From: QHCA01 sp003244095
GTDB taxonomy: Bacteria > Actinomycetota > Actinomycetes > Mycobacteriales > QHCA01
Length of the DNA stretch: 64,000 bases
Direction of reading: 5' to 3'
NCBI GenBank assembly: GCA_038329965.1
Contig: JBBQNN010000012.1
Span: forward strand, 6,148-70,147
Shown in pieces: positions 8,884 through 16,517 of this stretch (position 1 is the stretch's first letter; each line of letters begins with the position of its first letter). The notes under the pieces were generated by a model. That model was not told the origin of the DNA. It did no database searches and was given only the letters and a program-made list of their open reading frames with translations. Position numbers and translations under genes: made by a program.

Positions 8884-9750
8884 TCAACCCTCCGTCTGAC
8901 TCCGGTCGCCGCCCCGCTCGTCCAGCAGGTCGAGCGCCTCGGCCGTCGTGGCACTGTCGACCTTGCGCGCGAAGAAGTCCGTCCCCGCCACGGCCGCCGC
9001 GACGTCACCCGTCGTCAGGAACTCCGGATGCGGTTGACCCTCGGTCCACCGGATGTAGCGGCGCCGATCGTTGACGATGTCGAGATGGTCACTGTCGTTG
9101 AGCAGCAGGGTCGGCAGGAACGCCTCGTCGGGCACCGAGCAGGTGCTGAGATACCGCTCGACCCGCGCCAACCGGAGCCGTTGCTCGATGACGTGCGCCA
9201 CGGCCGACGCGCCCAGGTTGACCCACATGTCGCCCACGAAGAGCCTGGTGCCGTCGACGAACGGGTGCCGCCGAGGCAGCGGCACCGAGCGGTGGCTGCC
9301 GGGCAGCCGGCGACGGTGCAGGTAGCGGCGGCGCGTGACGCCCTGCCACCGGTGCACGTCACCCACCGGGTCCGCGTCGACCGGGAAGTAACGGAGGAAG
9401 GCGTCGTGTGGTGAGCCGGTGAGCTCGGCCTCGATGTCCTGCATCGGCCGGCACGGGTAGTCCTGACCCGAGGTCAGCAGCACCCACGACAACTCAGGAA
9501 CCTGCTTCGCGGCGTAGGCGATCGTCGACAGCATCGTGCGCGCCAGTCCCATGCCGCCCCAGTTGCTGGGTTGCGCGTCGGGCACCCGCAGGACCCGGGC
9601 GGAGGCGGGAAGGTCGAGCTCGGGGCCGCGCGGATCGTGGTGCAGGACCACCACCGTGTCGGTGCCCTCCGTGAGGCGAGCCACGAGTCGACGGACCAGG
9701 GGCGGATCCCGGTGGGACAGCACGATGACGACGACCGGGCCTGAGGGCAC
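8884..9750 (-). CDS. GT14-like (core-2/I-branching type) glycosyltransferase
   Basis: 288 residues from GTG 9750 behind GGAGG at 8-base spacing. Family features: N-terminal VVIVLSHRDPPLVRRLV, the strand VVVLHHDPRG, WVLLTSGQDYPCRPMQDIEAEL, then VPDEAFLPTLLLN, RRRYIRWTEGQPHPEFL and the C-terminal FFARKVDS. These match the beta-1,6-N-acetylglucosaminyltransferase (branch) family, which transfers GlcNAc or xylose from UDP-sugars. In this locus it is a candidate for side-branch addition to the repeat unit. It sits 27 bases downstream of the DUF3048 lipoprotein gene on the same strand. Donor and acceptor unknown. Confidence 0.75.
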   Translation of the reverse strand: MPSGPVVVIVLSHRDPPLVRRLVARLTEGTDTVVVLHHDPRGPELDLPASARVLRVPDAQPSNWGGMGLARTMLSTIAYAAKQVPELSWVLLTSGQDYPCRPMQDIEAELTGSPHDAFLRYFPVDADPVGDVHRWQGVTRRRYLHRRRLPGSHRSVPLPRRHPFVDGTRLFVGDMWVNLGASAVAHVIEQRLRLARVERYLSTCSVPDEAFLPTLLLNDSDHLDIVNDRRRYIRWTEGQPHPEFLTTGDVAAAVAGTDFFARKVDSATTAEALDLLDERGGDRSQTEG

Positions 9751-9777
9751 GTGCCGTACCTCCGATCGTGGTGACGG

Positions 9778-10761
9778 TCAGGTCACCGTGGCCGTTGAAC
9801 CGCTCGGCGCGAGCACCGTCCAGATGGCACCGTGGTTGGGATACACGACTTTCTTGGACCCGTCCACGACGTTCGCCAGCGTCTTGGCACTGGGGCGGTA
9901 CCAGCTCCCCTGCACGCCGAAGCCCCCGGAGACCACGGTGGCCGGCCCGGAGCCGAGCACTGCCGCGCTCTGGATCGTCGCAAGTGGATGGTGCACGACG
10001 ATCGCGTTGTACGGCATGACGAGGACCTCGACGGTGGCCGCCGCGACCGGTGTGCCGCCGACCGCCGACCGCCACAGGGCCGCCGCGGCGTCGTAGGTCC
10101 ACGTCTGGGTGGCCCGGCCGGGCATGGTGACGACCAACCGGTGGGCGACCTTGCGGCCGGCAGCCAACGGCTGGCCTGGCCCGGCGAAGGGCACGACCCC
10201 CGGTGGCGGACGCAGGCCGTGCGGTGCCGCCGCGAACAGGGACGGGGTGGCAGCCGAGCCGGGGGCGGAGAGCTCGCACACGCCCGCCCCGGAGAGTTGC
10301 TTGACGAAGCCGCTGGTGCCGCCGCTGAAGGCCGCACAGCCGTGCAGGACGGTGAGCAGCTTGGGGTCGGTGGGCCGGGTCGAGGTCACGGGCCCCACTC
10401 GGGCCGAGTCGCGCGACTGGAACACCGCCACGAGCCGGACCAGACCGCCCTCCGCGTACTCGGCATAGACCACGTCGGCGGTGCTCAGACCGTAGGGCGA
10501 GCTGCCCCCCGCCACGCCCACGATCACGGCGATGGCCGGTCGAGCCGCCATCGCAGCGGTCGTGGTCATCCCGGTCAGCGGTGCCACGGGGCCGGTCGCC
10601 CCGGGTGTCGGCGACGGGGACGAGGACGGCGAGCCGGACGGAGAGGCGCTCGGCAGGGTCTGATTGGCGGCGGGTTTGGAGCACCCGGCGAGCGCCAGGG
10701 CCGTGACGAGGGCTGCGGACAGGCCGACGGCACCGTTGCGGCGCGTGCGCGGTCCGGTCAT
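9778..10761 (-). CDS. DUF3048 (YerB-type) lipoprotein
   Basis: 327 residues from ATG 10761; the frame is open further upstream but only this start places the lipobox LALAGC correctly (Cys27). A Ser/Pro/Thr linker follows, then GMTTTAAMAARPAIAVIV, DVVYAEYAEGGLVRLVAVF, VGPVTSTRP and a C-terminal half with VMPYNAIVVHH, GSWYRPS and the NHGAIWTVL strand, as in DUF3048 proteins of Firmicutes and Actinobacteria. Anchored on the outside of the membrane. The family's biochemical role is not established. Its start region diverges from sulfotransferase 2 across 133 bases, with a -10-like TAGAGT at 10845-10850 for the plus strand. Confidence 0.8.
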   Translation of the reverse strand: MTGPRTRRNGAVGLSAALVTALALAGCSKPAANQTLPSASPSGSPSSSPSPTPGATGPVAPLTGMTTTAAMAARPAIAVIVGVAGGSSPYGLSTADVVYAEYAEGGLVRLVAVFQSRDSARVGPVTSTRPTDPKLLTVLHGCAAFSGGTSGFVKQLSGAGVCELSAPGSAATPSLFAAAPHGLRPPPGVVPFAGPGQPLAAGRKVAHRLVVTMPGRATQTWTYDAAAALWRSAVGGTPVAAATVEVLVMPYNAIVVHHPLATIQSAAVLGSGPATVVSGGFGVQGSWYRPSAKTLANVVDGSKKVVYPNHGAIWTVLAPSGSTATVT

Positions 10762-10894
10762 GTGAGTCCCGTCGGGAGGTTGGCGAGGCGCCGGCAGTAT
10801 CGGCGGTGCGAGCGGCGGCAGCTTTGAGTGTATCGACCTCGCGTTAGAGTCAGACTGACGCGCAGGGCAGCGCGCAGTCAGCGTGGGGAGCAGC

Positions 10895-11839
10895 ATGCCG
10901 GTAGGCAGCCAGACGCAGCCGTTCGCTGTGCTCTACGTCGGCGGCATGCCGCGAAGCGGATCCACGCTCACCGATCTCATGCTGGATCGGCTGCCCGGTC
11001 ACGTGGCGGTCGGCGAATTGTTCTACCTCTGGCGCAACGGGCTGGCCCACGACGGTCTGTGCGCCTGTGGCGAGCCCTTCTCCGGCTGCGAGTTCTGGCA
11101 GGCCGTGGGCGCCAAGGCCTTCGGCGGCTGGGACGGCGTGGACGCCGACCGCATCATGGCACTGCAGGGCAGCGTGGACGCGACGCGCTGGATACCGCTG
11201 CTGCTGTCACCCTGGCGGCCGGTCAGGTTCCAGCGGGCGCTCGACGAGTACGTCGGCGTACTGCTCTCGCTCTATGCCGCCATTGCCGAGGTGTCCGGTG
11301 GCCAGGTGGTCGTGGACTCCTCCAAGCGTCCCTCGCTGGCGTTCGTCCTGCGGCGGGCCGGCCCGCGCCTGACCGTCGCCCACGTCCTGCGTGATCCCCG
11401 GGGCGTGGCCTACTCGTTCAGCAAGCACGTGGAGTTGCCGCCGGGAGCTGCCCTCCGCGAGCAGATGCCGCGCAGCTCGACGCTCAAGGTGAGCCGCCGC
11501 TGGGTCACCGTCAACGCCCTCATCTCCACCCTGTCGGTCCTCGGCGTCCCCACGGTCCGGATCCGCTACGAGGATCTGGTCGAGCGGCCGCGGCGCGAGC
11601 TCACCCGGATCGCGACCGCCGAGGGGTTGGCCACCTCCGACGCCGACTTCGGCTTCCTCACCGCACAGGGCATGACCGTCCCCGAGACCCACGTCGTGGC
11701 CGGCGGTCGCATCCGCCTCGCCGACGGCGTGCTGCCGCTGCGGCTGGACGACGCGTGGCGGCGCGAGATGTCCGGGCGGTCGCGCCGCCTGGTGAGCGCG
11801 GTCACCCTCGTCGCGCGGTTCGCGTACGGCTACCGATGA
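10895..11839 (+). CDS. Sulfotransferase family protein 2 (CxCG-FW type)
   Basis: 314 residues from ATG 10895 (GGGGAG just upstream; GTG 10883 is an in-frame alternative). PAPS-binding loop: VLYVGGMPRSGSTLTDLML. The signature LCACGEPFSGCEFWQAVG then AFGGWD follows the first helix. VVVDSSKRPSLAF, the 3'-phosphate region VAHVLRDPRGVAYS and IRYEDLV are also present. It ends in RFAYGYR, like its relatives. The stop overlaps the start of the next sulfotransferase (ATGA), so the two are translationally coupled and probably duplicated. The acceptor is probably a lipid-linked or polymeric sugar, by context. Confidence 0.88.
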   Translation: MPVGSQTQPFAVLYVGGMPRSGSTLTDLMLDRLPGHVAVGELFYLWRNGLAHDGLCACGEPFSGCEFWQAVGAKAFGGWDGVDADRIMALQGSVDATRWIPLLLSPWRPVRFQRALDEYVGVLLSLYAAIAEVSGGQVVVDSSKRPSLAFVLRRAGPRLTVAHVLRDPRGVAYSFSKHVELPPGAALREQMPRSSTLKVSRRWVTVNALISTLSVLGVPTVRIRYEDLVERPRRELTRIATAEGLATSDADFGFLTAQGMTVPETHVVAGGRIRLADGVLPLRLDDAWRREMSGRSRRLVSAVTLVARFAYGYR

Positions 11840-12795
11840 CCGGGCGCGCCAAGAAGCGGGCCGGGTCCCCCCGTACGACAGTGCTCTTCGTCGGCGGGAT
11901 GCCGCGCAGCGGGTCGACGCTGTTCGACCTGATGGTCGGCCAGTTGCCCGCCCACTGCGACGTCGGGGAGCTCTTCTACCTGTGGCAGGCCGGCCCCTTG
12001 CGGGACCAGCTGTGCGCGTGCGGGCTGGCCTTCACCGCCTGCCCGTTCTGGCCCCGGGTCGGCAAGGAGGCCTTCGGCGGCTGGGACCAGATCGACGTTC
12101 AGGAGATGCTCGACCTGCAGCGCCGGGTCGACACCACCGCACGGCTCCCCCTGGCTTTGCTGGGCGGGCTCCTGCCCGGGCACGCCCGCCGGGTGCGCCG
12201 CTATCTCGCCGTCCTCGGGGACCTCTACGCCGCCATCGCGTCGGTGTCGGGCGCCGCCGTGGTCGTCGACTCCACCAAGCGGCCGTCGACGGCGCACCTG
12301 CTCGCTCGCGCGCCGCTGGTCGACCTGAAGGTCGTCCAGGTCGTCCGCGACCCGAGGGGTGTCGTCAACTCCTGGAGCCGGGAGGTCCCGCTGCCGGAGG
12401 GCGCCGGAGCGAGGGCCTACCTCAAGGCCCGTCCGCTGCGCCAGATCGTCCGCCGCTGGGTGACGGTCAACCTCATGACCGAGGCCCTGGCCGCCCGCCG
12501 GGTGCCGCTGCTGCGGGTGCGCTACGAACATCTCGTCCGGCAGCCGGTGGAGGAGATGACCCGGGTGCTCCGCCTGGTCGGCATCCAGCCGAGCGAGGAG
12601 GCCACGTCGTTCCTGGGCCCGGACGGCCTGGCGACGGGTCGCAGTCACGCCGTCGCCGGTGGCCGGGTGCGGATGATCTCGGGCACCCTCCCGCTCACGC
12701 TCGACGAGAAGTGGCGGCGCGAGCTTCCGGGCTGGAAGCAGTGGGTGACCGTGGCGGTGACCTGGCCGCTGATGCGCAGGTACGGCTACCGCTGA
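11836..12795 (+). CDS. Sulfotransferase family protein 3 (CxCG-FW type)
   Basis: 319 residues from the ATG overlapping the previous stop. Same architecture as its neighbour: VLFVGGMPRSGSTLFDLMV, VGELFYLW, LCACGLAFTACPFWPRVG, AFGGWDQ, VVVDSTKRPSTAH, VVQVVRDPRGVVNS, LRVRYEHLV and the terminal MRRYGYR. Divergence from copy 2 is substantial outside these motifs, so the pair is an old duplication and may sulfate different positions. A 170-base spacer follows, with a short leader ORF before the polymerase gene. Confidence 0.88.
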   Translation: MTGRAKKRAGSPRTTVLFVGGMPRSGSTLFDLMVGQLPAHCDVGELFYLWQAGPLRDQLCACGLAFTACPFWPRVGKEAFGGWDQIDVQEMLDLQRRVDTTARLPLALLGGLLPGHARRVRRYLAVLGDLYAAIASVSGAAVVVDSTKRPSTAHLLARAPLVDLKVVQVVRDPRGVVNSWSREVPLPEGAGARAYLKARPLRQIVRRWVTVNLMTEALAARRVPLLRVRYEHLVRQPVEEMTRVLRLVGIQPSEEATSFLGPDGLATGRSHAVAGGRVRMISGTLPLTLDEKWRRELPGWKQWVTVAVTWPLMRRYGYR

Positions 12796-12910
12796 GCCCG
12801 GGTGGGCTCTTCCGATCGGCGACATCCGTGGAGCCGGCCAGACCGGGCAGCCTATGCTGAGGTCGCTACGACGTTCCGAGGCGGCACCGCAGGGCGAGGG
12901 GAATCCGACG

Positions 12911-12961
12911 ATGCACAGGCCGGCCAGTTCGTCGCGCCCGCAGTTCCGGGTGCCGCGGTGA
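12911..12961 (+). CDS. Possible 16-residue leader ORF before the polymerase gene
   Basis: ATG 12911 to TGA 12961 encodes MHRPASSSRPQFRVPR. A GCGAGGGG Shine-Dalgarno sits about 9 bases upstream, and a -10-like TATGCT at 12853-12858 could start the transcript. The stop is 4 bases before the polymerase ATG at 12966, which has no Shine-Dalgarno of its own. This suggests coupling of polymerase translation to the short ORF. No homologue is recognised, and a chance ORF cannot be excluded. Confidence 0.35.
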   Translation: MHRPASSSRPQFRVPR

Positions 12962-12965
12962 CCGC

Positions 12966-14363
12966 ATGACGGCTCTGGTCGAGCGCGGGGGGGCGATCCG
13001 CGCGTCGCGGGCCGGCGCCCGCCGGCCCCGCGGGCGCCGGCGATTGCCGGCCAGTTGGCCGCTGATCATGGCGGTCGGGTTGTTTCCCCTCTGGTGGGCG
13101 TTCGGGCTCACTCCGTTCGCGTTCCCTCTCGCGGCCGTCCCGATGGGCTGGCAACTCCTGCGCACGGGCAAGGTCCGGGTCCCGCCGGGCTTCGGGATCT
13201 GGCTGCTCTTCCTGGCCTGGGTGCTCGGGAGTGCGCTCGCGCTCAACCTCACCGCGCCGAGCACCCTGCCGGTGTCGGGGTTCGGGCGCATCCTCGCCTA
13301 CGCGTTCCGATTCATGAACTACGTCGCCATGACCGTGGCGATGCTCTACGTCGGCAACATGTCCGAGCGCAAGCTGCCCCGGCTCGCGATCATCCGCCTC
13401 TTCGGGTTGCTGTGCCTGTCCACCATCGCGCTCGGCCTCGCCGGCGTGCTGTTCCCTCGGTTGAAGTTCCACAGCCCACTGGCCGCCCTGGTCCCCGCCA
13501 GCCTGGGCGACACGGGGCTCACCGGGACGATCGCCATTTCCCAGGTGCAGCAGGTGCTCGGCTTCACCTCGCCGCGCCCGGCCGCGCCGTTCACCTACAC
13601 CAACGCCTGGGGCTACAGCTTCTCGCTGCTGGTGGTCTGGTTCGTCGTCGGCTGGTGGGTGGCCGGCGGTCCCAGTCGGCGGCTGGTGACGGCGGGCGCG
13701 CTGGCGGTCGCGCTGGTGCCGGTCGTCTACTCCCTCGACCGGGGCATGTGGATCGGATTGATCCTGTCGGTGGGCTATTTCGCGTTCCGGCACGCGCTGC
13801 GCGGGCGCGTGATGGTCATCGTGGGCCTCATCGCCGGTCTCGGGGTCCTCGCCGGGATATTCGCGGTCTCACCGCTGAGCACCTTGGTCGCCGAGCGCCT
13901 GGCGCATGGGCACAGCAATGCCACGCGCACCTCCCTGGCGGGTGAATCCTTGCGGGTGGCCGTCTCGTCGCCGGTCATCGGCTACGGCTCCACGAGGAAG
14001 ACCATCGGCAGTGACCAGTCCATCGCCGTCGGCGCCGGACCCGGGTGCCCGAAGTGCGGCAACCGGGACATCGGCAGTACGGGCCAGATCTGGCTGTTGC
14101 TCACCGCCCAGGGGTTCTTCGGGGCCGCCCTCTACATCGCGTTCTTCATCCGCGTGCTGTGGGCCTACCGCCGCGACGCGTCCATGGTGGGGATCATGGG
14201 CACCTTGGTGCTGCTGCTGTCGCTGATGTACTCGGTGTTCTACAACGCTCAGATCATGCCGTTGGCGATCACCATGATCACCATCGGGTTGCTGTGGCGG
14301 AACTCCGACGCCGGCAAGGAAGCAGCAGCGCAGCAGCGGCTCGCCCGTAGTACCCGTACGTGA
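12966..14363 (+). CDS. Wzy/O-antigen-ligase-like polysaccharide polymerase
   Basis: 465 residues, a basic N-terminus and about 11 hydrophobic segments. In the Wzy_C region the characteristic VYSLDRGMWIGLILS stretch is followed by the large periplasmic loop containing NATRTSLAGESLRVAVSSP and VIGYGSTRK. A CPKCG pair lies in that loop. The C-terminal membrane helices end in ITMITIGLLWRN. Such proteins polymerise undecaprenyl-linked repeat units or ligate glycans outside the membrane. The GTG of the following kinase-like gene overlaps its stop. With the flippase and the Wzz-like gene it makes a Wzx/Wzy assembly set. Confidence 0.82.
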   Translation: MTALVERGGAIRASRAGARRPRGRRRLPASWPLIMAVGLFPLWWAFGLTPFAFPLAAVPMGWQLLRTGKVRVPPGFGIWLLFLAWVLGSALALNLTAPSTLPVSGFGRILAYAFRFMNYVAMTVAMLYVGNMSERKLPRLAIIRLFGLLCLSTIALGLAGVLFPRLKFHSPLAALVPASLGDTGLTGTIAISQVQQVLGFTSPRPAAPFTYTNAWGYSFSLLVVWFVVGWWVAGGPSRRLVTAGALAVALVPVVYSLDRGMWIGLILSVGYFAFRHALRGRVMVIVGLIAGLGVLAGIFAVSPLSTLVAERLAHGHSNATRTSLAGESLRVAVSSPVIGYGSTRKTIGSDQSIAVGAGPGCPKCGNRDIGSTGQIWLLLTAQGFFGAALYIAFFIRVLWAYRRDASMVGIMGTLVLLLSLMYSVFYNAQIMPLAITMITIGLLWRNSDAGKEAAAQQRLARSTRT

Positions 14364-15586
14364 GGCCGGCGACGTCCGGCGCGGACGCGCCATCCCGGCG
14401 GCCCGATCCGTACCCGGTGAGCATGCTGTCCCGGCTGTATCCGCCGCCGCTCGGGCTCGACCCTGGACGGGCCGGGAGAGGGGGGGACGCCGCGGCAGCC
14501 TTTCTGCTACTGCCATCGCGCCGGGTCCGCATCGTGGTTCCCGCCGGACATGCCCGCGCGAGCGCCCGGGCGGTAAGCCGCCAACTGACGGGCCGCCGGC
14601 CGCGCACCCGGGCAGCGCGCGTGCTGCTGACCGGTGCCCTCGGCAGCGGCCTGCTGGACCTGCTCTCGGCCAACCGCTTGACGGTGCGCGGACCGGCAGG
14701 CAGCGACTCGATCGAGCGGTTCCTCGCCGACGTGCTCGATGCCCCCCGCACCCTGATCACGATGCCGGTCGGCCCGGCCCGGGCCAACCGCAAGCCGGTG
14801 CTGCAGGTCACCGACCTGTCCGGCAACGTCCTGGCCTTCGCGAAGATCGGCCATGACGATCTGACCCGGGCCCTCGTCGACTCCGAGGGCCGCACGCTGC
14901 GGCGACTCGGCGATGCCGCTCTCCGGCACATCCGGGTCCCCCGCGTCATCGCGCACACGCAGTGGCGGGACCTTGCCGTTCTCGTCCTCGAACCGCTGCC
15001 CGTGTCGGCGCGCCAGGAACGTCCAGGTCCGGCCAGGGCAGGGCTGCTGACCGCGATAGCCGAGATCAGCGCCCTGTCGAGCTGGCGGGGCAGCTGGGCG
15101 GACAACCCCTTCCACGTCCGGCTGAGAGCAGCTCTGGCCGTCGCGGGCCCTCACGGTACGGACCTGCTCGGGGTGCTCGACGCCGTCGGCCGACCCGACC
15201 CCGCGGTGGCGCTGGGGTCGTGGCACGGTGACCTCAACCCCGGCAATGTCGCGATCCGCCACGATCAGGTGCTCGTCTGGGACTGGGAGCGCTTCGAGGA
15301 CGGCGTGCCGCTCGGCTTCGACCTGCTGCACCACGACCTGCAGCGCGCGATCACCGTCGAGGGCATCGCACCGGCCGCAGCGGCCGAACAGCTGCTGACG
15401 GGTGCGACCGGGCTCCTGGGCGTCCTCGGCCTGGATCGGCAGGCGGCGCAGGCCGCTGCCCGGCTCTACCTGCTGACCATCGCCGCGCGCTACCTCGGCG
15501 ACAATCAGGAGCGGGCCGGAGCGACCCTGGGCCGGGTAGCAGACTGGATCCTGCCGGCACTGCGGTCCGCGCCCGCCGCCGACTGA
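14360..15586 (+). CDS. Aminoglycoside-phosphotransferase-like (APH fold) kinase
   Basis: 408 residues, GTG overlapping the polymerase stop (GTGA). The N-terminal 100 residues are basic and unrecognised. The kinase-like part has LAFAKIGHDD (candidate ATP-binding Lys), LAVLVLEPLP, the Brenner motif SWHGDLNPGN (catalytic Asp) and VLVWDWERFEDG in place of the DFG region, then GFDLLHHD. APH-fold enzymes phosphorylate small hydroxylated substrates such as sugars, choline or antibiotics. Its tight coupling to the polymerase suggests phosphorylation of a glycan precursor or lipid carrier rather than resistance; that is inference. Confidence 0.72.
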   Translation: MRPATSGADAPSRRPDPYPVSMLSRLYPPPLGLDPGRAGRGGDAAAAFLLLPSRRVRIVVPAGHARASARAVSRQLTGRRPRTRAARVLLTGALGSGLLDLLSANRLTVRGPAGSDSIERFLADVLDAPRTLITMPVGPARANRKPVLQVTDLSGNVLAFAKIGHDDLTRALVDSEGRTLRRLGDAALRHIRVPRVIAHTQWRDLAVLVLEPLPVSARQERPGPARAGLLTAIAEISALSSWRGSWADNPFHVRLRAALAVAGPHGTDLLGVLDAVGRPDPAVALGSWHGDLNPGNVAIRHDQVLVWDWERFEDGVPLGFDLLHHDLQRAITVEGIAPAAAAEQLLTGATGLLGVLGLDRQAAQAAARLYLLTIAARYLGDNQERAGATLGRVADWILPALRSAPAAD

Positions 15587-15621
15587 CCGGAAGACGACCG
15601 GAAGTAAGGAGCGATCCCCAC

Positions 15622-16485
15622 GTGCCGCAACGAAGCCTGGCCCGCAGCACCCGCCGGCAGATCCGCCGCCTCTCCGACGCCAGTGTCAGCTCGACCGGCC
15701 GGTTACGCCTGGTTCCCGACTTCCTCATCGTGGGCGCGCAGCGCAGTGGCACGACGTCGATGTTCAAGACCCTCATCCAGCATCCGCTGGTGCCCCGCCC
15801 CTTCCTGCGCAAGGGTGTCCACTACTTCGACCTGCGGTACGCAAACGGCTTCAGCTGGTACCGGGGGCACTTCCCGATCGCCCCGACCGCCCGGCTGCGT
15901 CGCCTCGGCCGTGGCCTCCCGCACACCGGCGAGAGCAGCCCGTACTACATGTTCCATCCGCTCGCGCCGAGGCGGATCGCCGAGGACCTGCCTGACGTGC
16001 GACTGATCGTGCTGCTCCGCGACCCGGTCGAGCGGGCCTACTCGGGCCATTCACACGAGCTGGCCCGCGGGTACGAGACCGAGCCGTTCGAGCGTGCGCT
16101 CGAACTGGAACCGGAGCGCCTGCGTGGCCAGCGCGAGCGCATGCTCGCCGAGCCGGGGTACGAGAGCCCCGGCTGGCAGCACCACGCCTACCTGACCCGC
16201 GGGCAATACCACGAGCAACTGGTCGAGCTCGAGCGCCTGCTCGGCAGGGATCGCCTCCTGGTCGTCGACAGCCAGGACTTCTTCACCGATCCCGAGCCGG
16301 TGTTCGACGAGGTCTCCGGCTTCCTCGGCCTGCCGAGGCATGACGGGATCACGTTCGAGCGGCACAACTCCCGGTCCCGCTCGCCCATGCCGGCATTGCT
16401 GCGGGCCCACCTCAGCGACCATTTCGTGCCGCACGACGACAAGCTCGCGCAGTGGTGGGGCCGCGTGCCGTCCTGGCGGCGCTGA
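15622..16485 (+). CDS. Sulfotransferase family protein 4 (PF00685-like)
   Basis: 287 residues from GTG 15622 with GGAGC upstream at about 9 bases. Motifs: PDFLIVGAQRSGTTSMFKTL (PAPS loop), KGVHYFD, GESSPYYMFHP, VRLIVLLRDPVERAYSGH (3'-phosphate site) and LTRGQYHEQLVELERLLG before LLVVDSQDFF. This is the heparan-sulfate-type sulfotransferase pattern, with GQY and the YF aromatic pair, distinct from the CxCG-FW group. Such enzymes sulfate polysaccharide hydroxyl or amino groups. It is the locus member most like known polysaccharide sulfotransferases. It converges on the flippase gene with 12 bases between stops. Confidence 0.88.
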   Translation: MPQRSLARSTRRQIRRLSDASVSSTGRLRLVPDFLIVGAQRSGTTSMFKTLIQHPLVPRPFLRKGVHYFDLRYANGFSWYRGHFPIAPTARLRRLGRGLPHTGESSPYYMFHPLAPRRIAEDLPDVRLIVLLRDPVERAYSGHSHELARGYETEPFERALELEPERLRGQRERMLAEPGYESPGWQHHAYLTRGQYHEQLVELERLLGRDRLLVVDSQDFFTDPEPVFDEVSGFLGLPRHDGITFERHNSRSRSPMPALLRAHLSDHFVPHDDKLAQWWGRVPSWRR

Positions 16486-16517
16486 GGCCGGCCGCCCTCA
16501 GTGCCGGGAGCGCCGCC
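16475..16517. terminator. Candidate bidirectional hairpin between convergent genes
   Basis: GGCGGCGCT at 16475-16483 pairs with AGCGCCGCC at 16509-16517, and inside it CTGAGG (16482-16487) pairs with CCTCAG (16496-16501); the two stems share bases so form alternatives or an asymmetric stem. The structure spans the stop codons of the sulfotransferase (16485) and the flippase (16498) and could end both transcripts. Confidence 0.4.

Noticed and set aside
14360..15586. Antibiotic resistance (aminoglycoside kinase) interpretation
   Set aside because: Only the generic APH fold is visible, and the gene overlaps a polymerase gene within a polysaccharide locus; resistance is unsupported.
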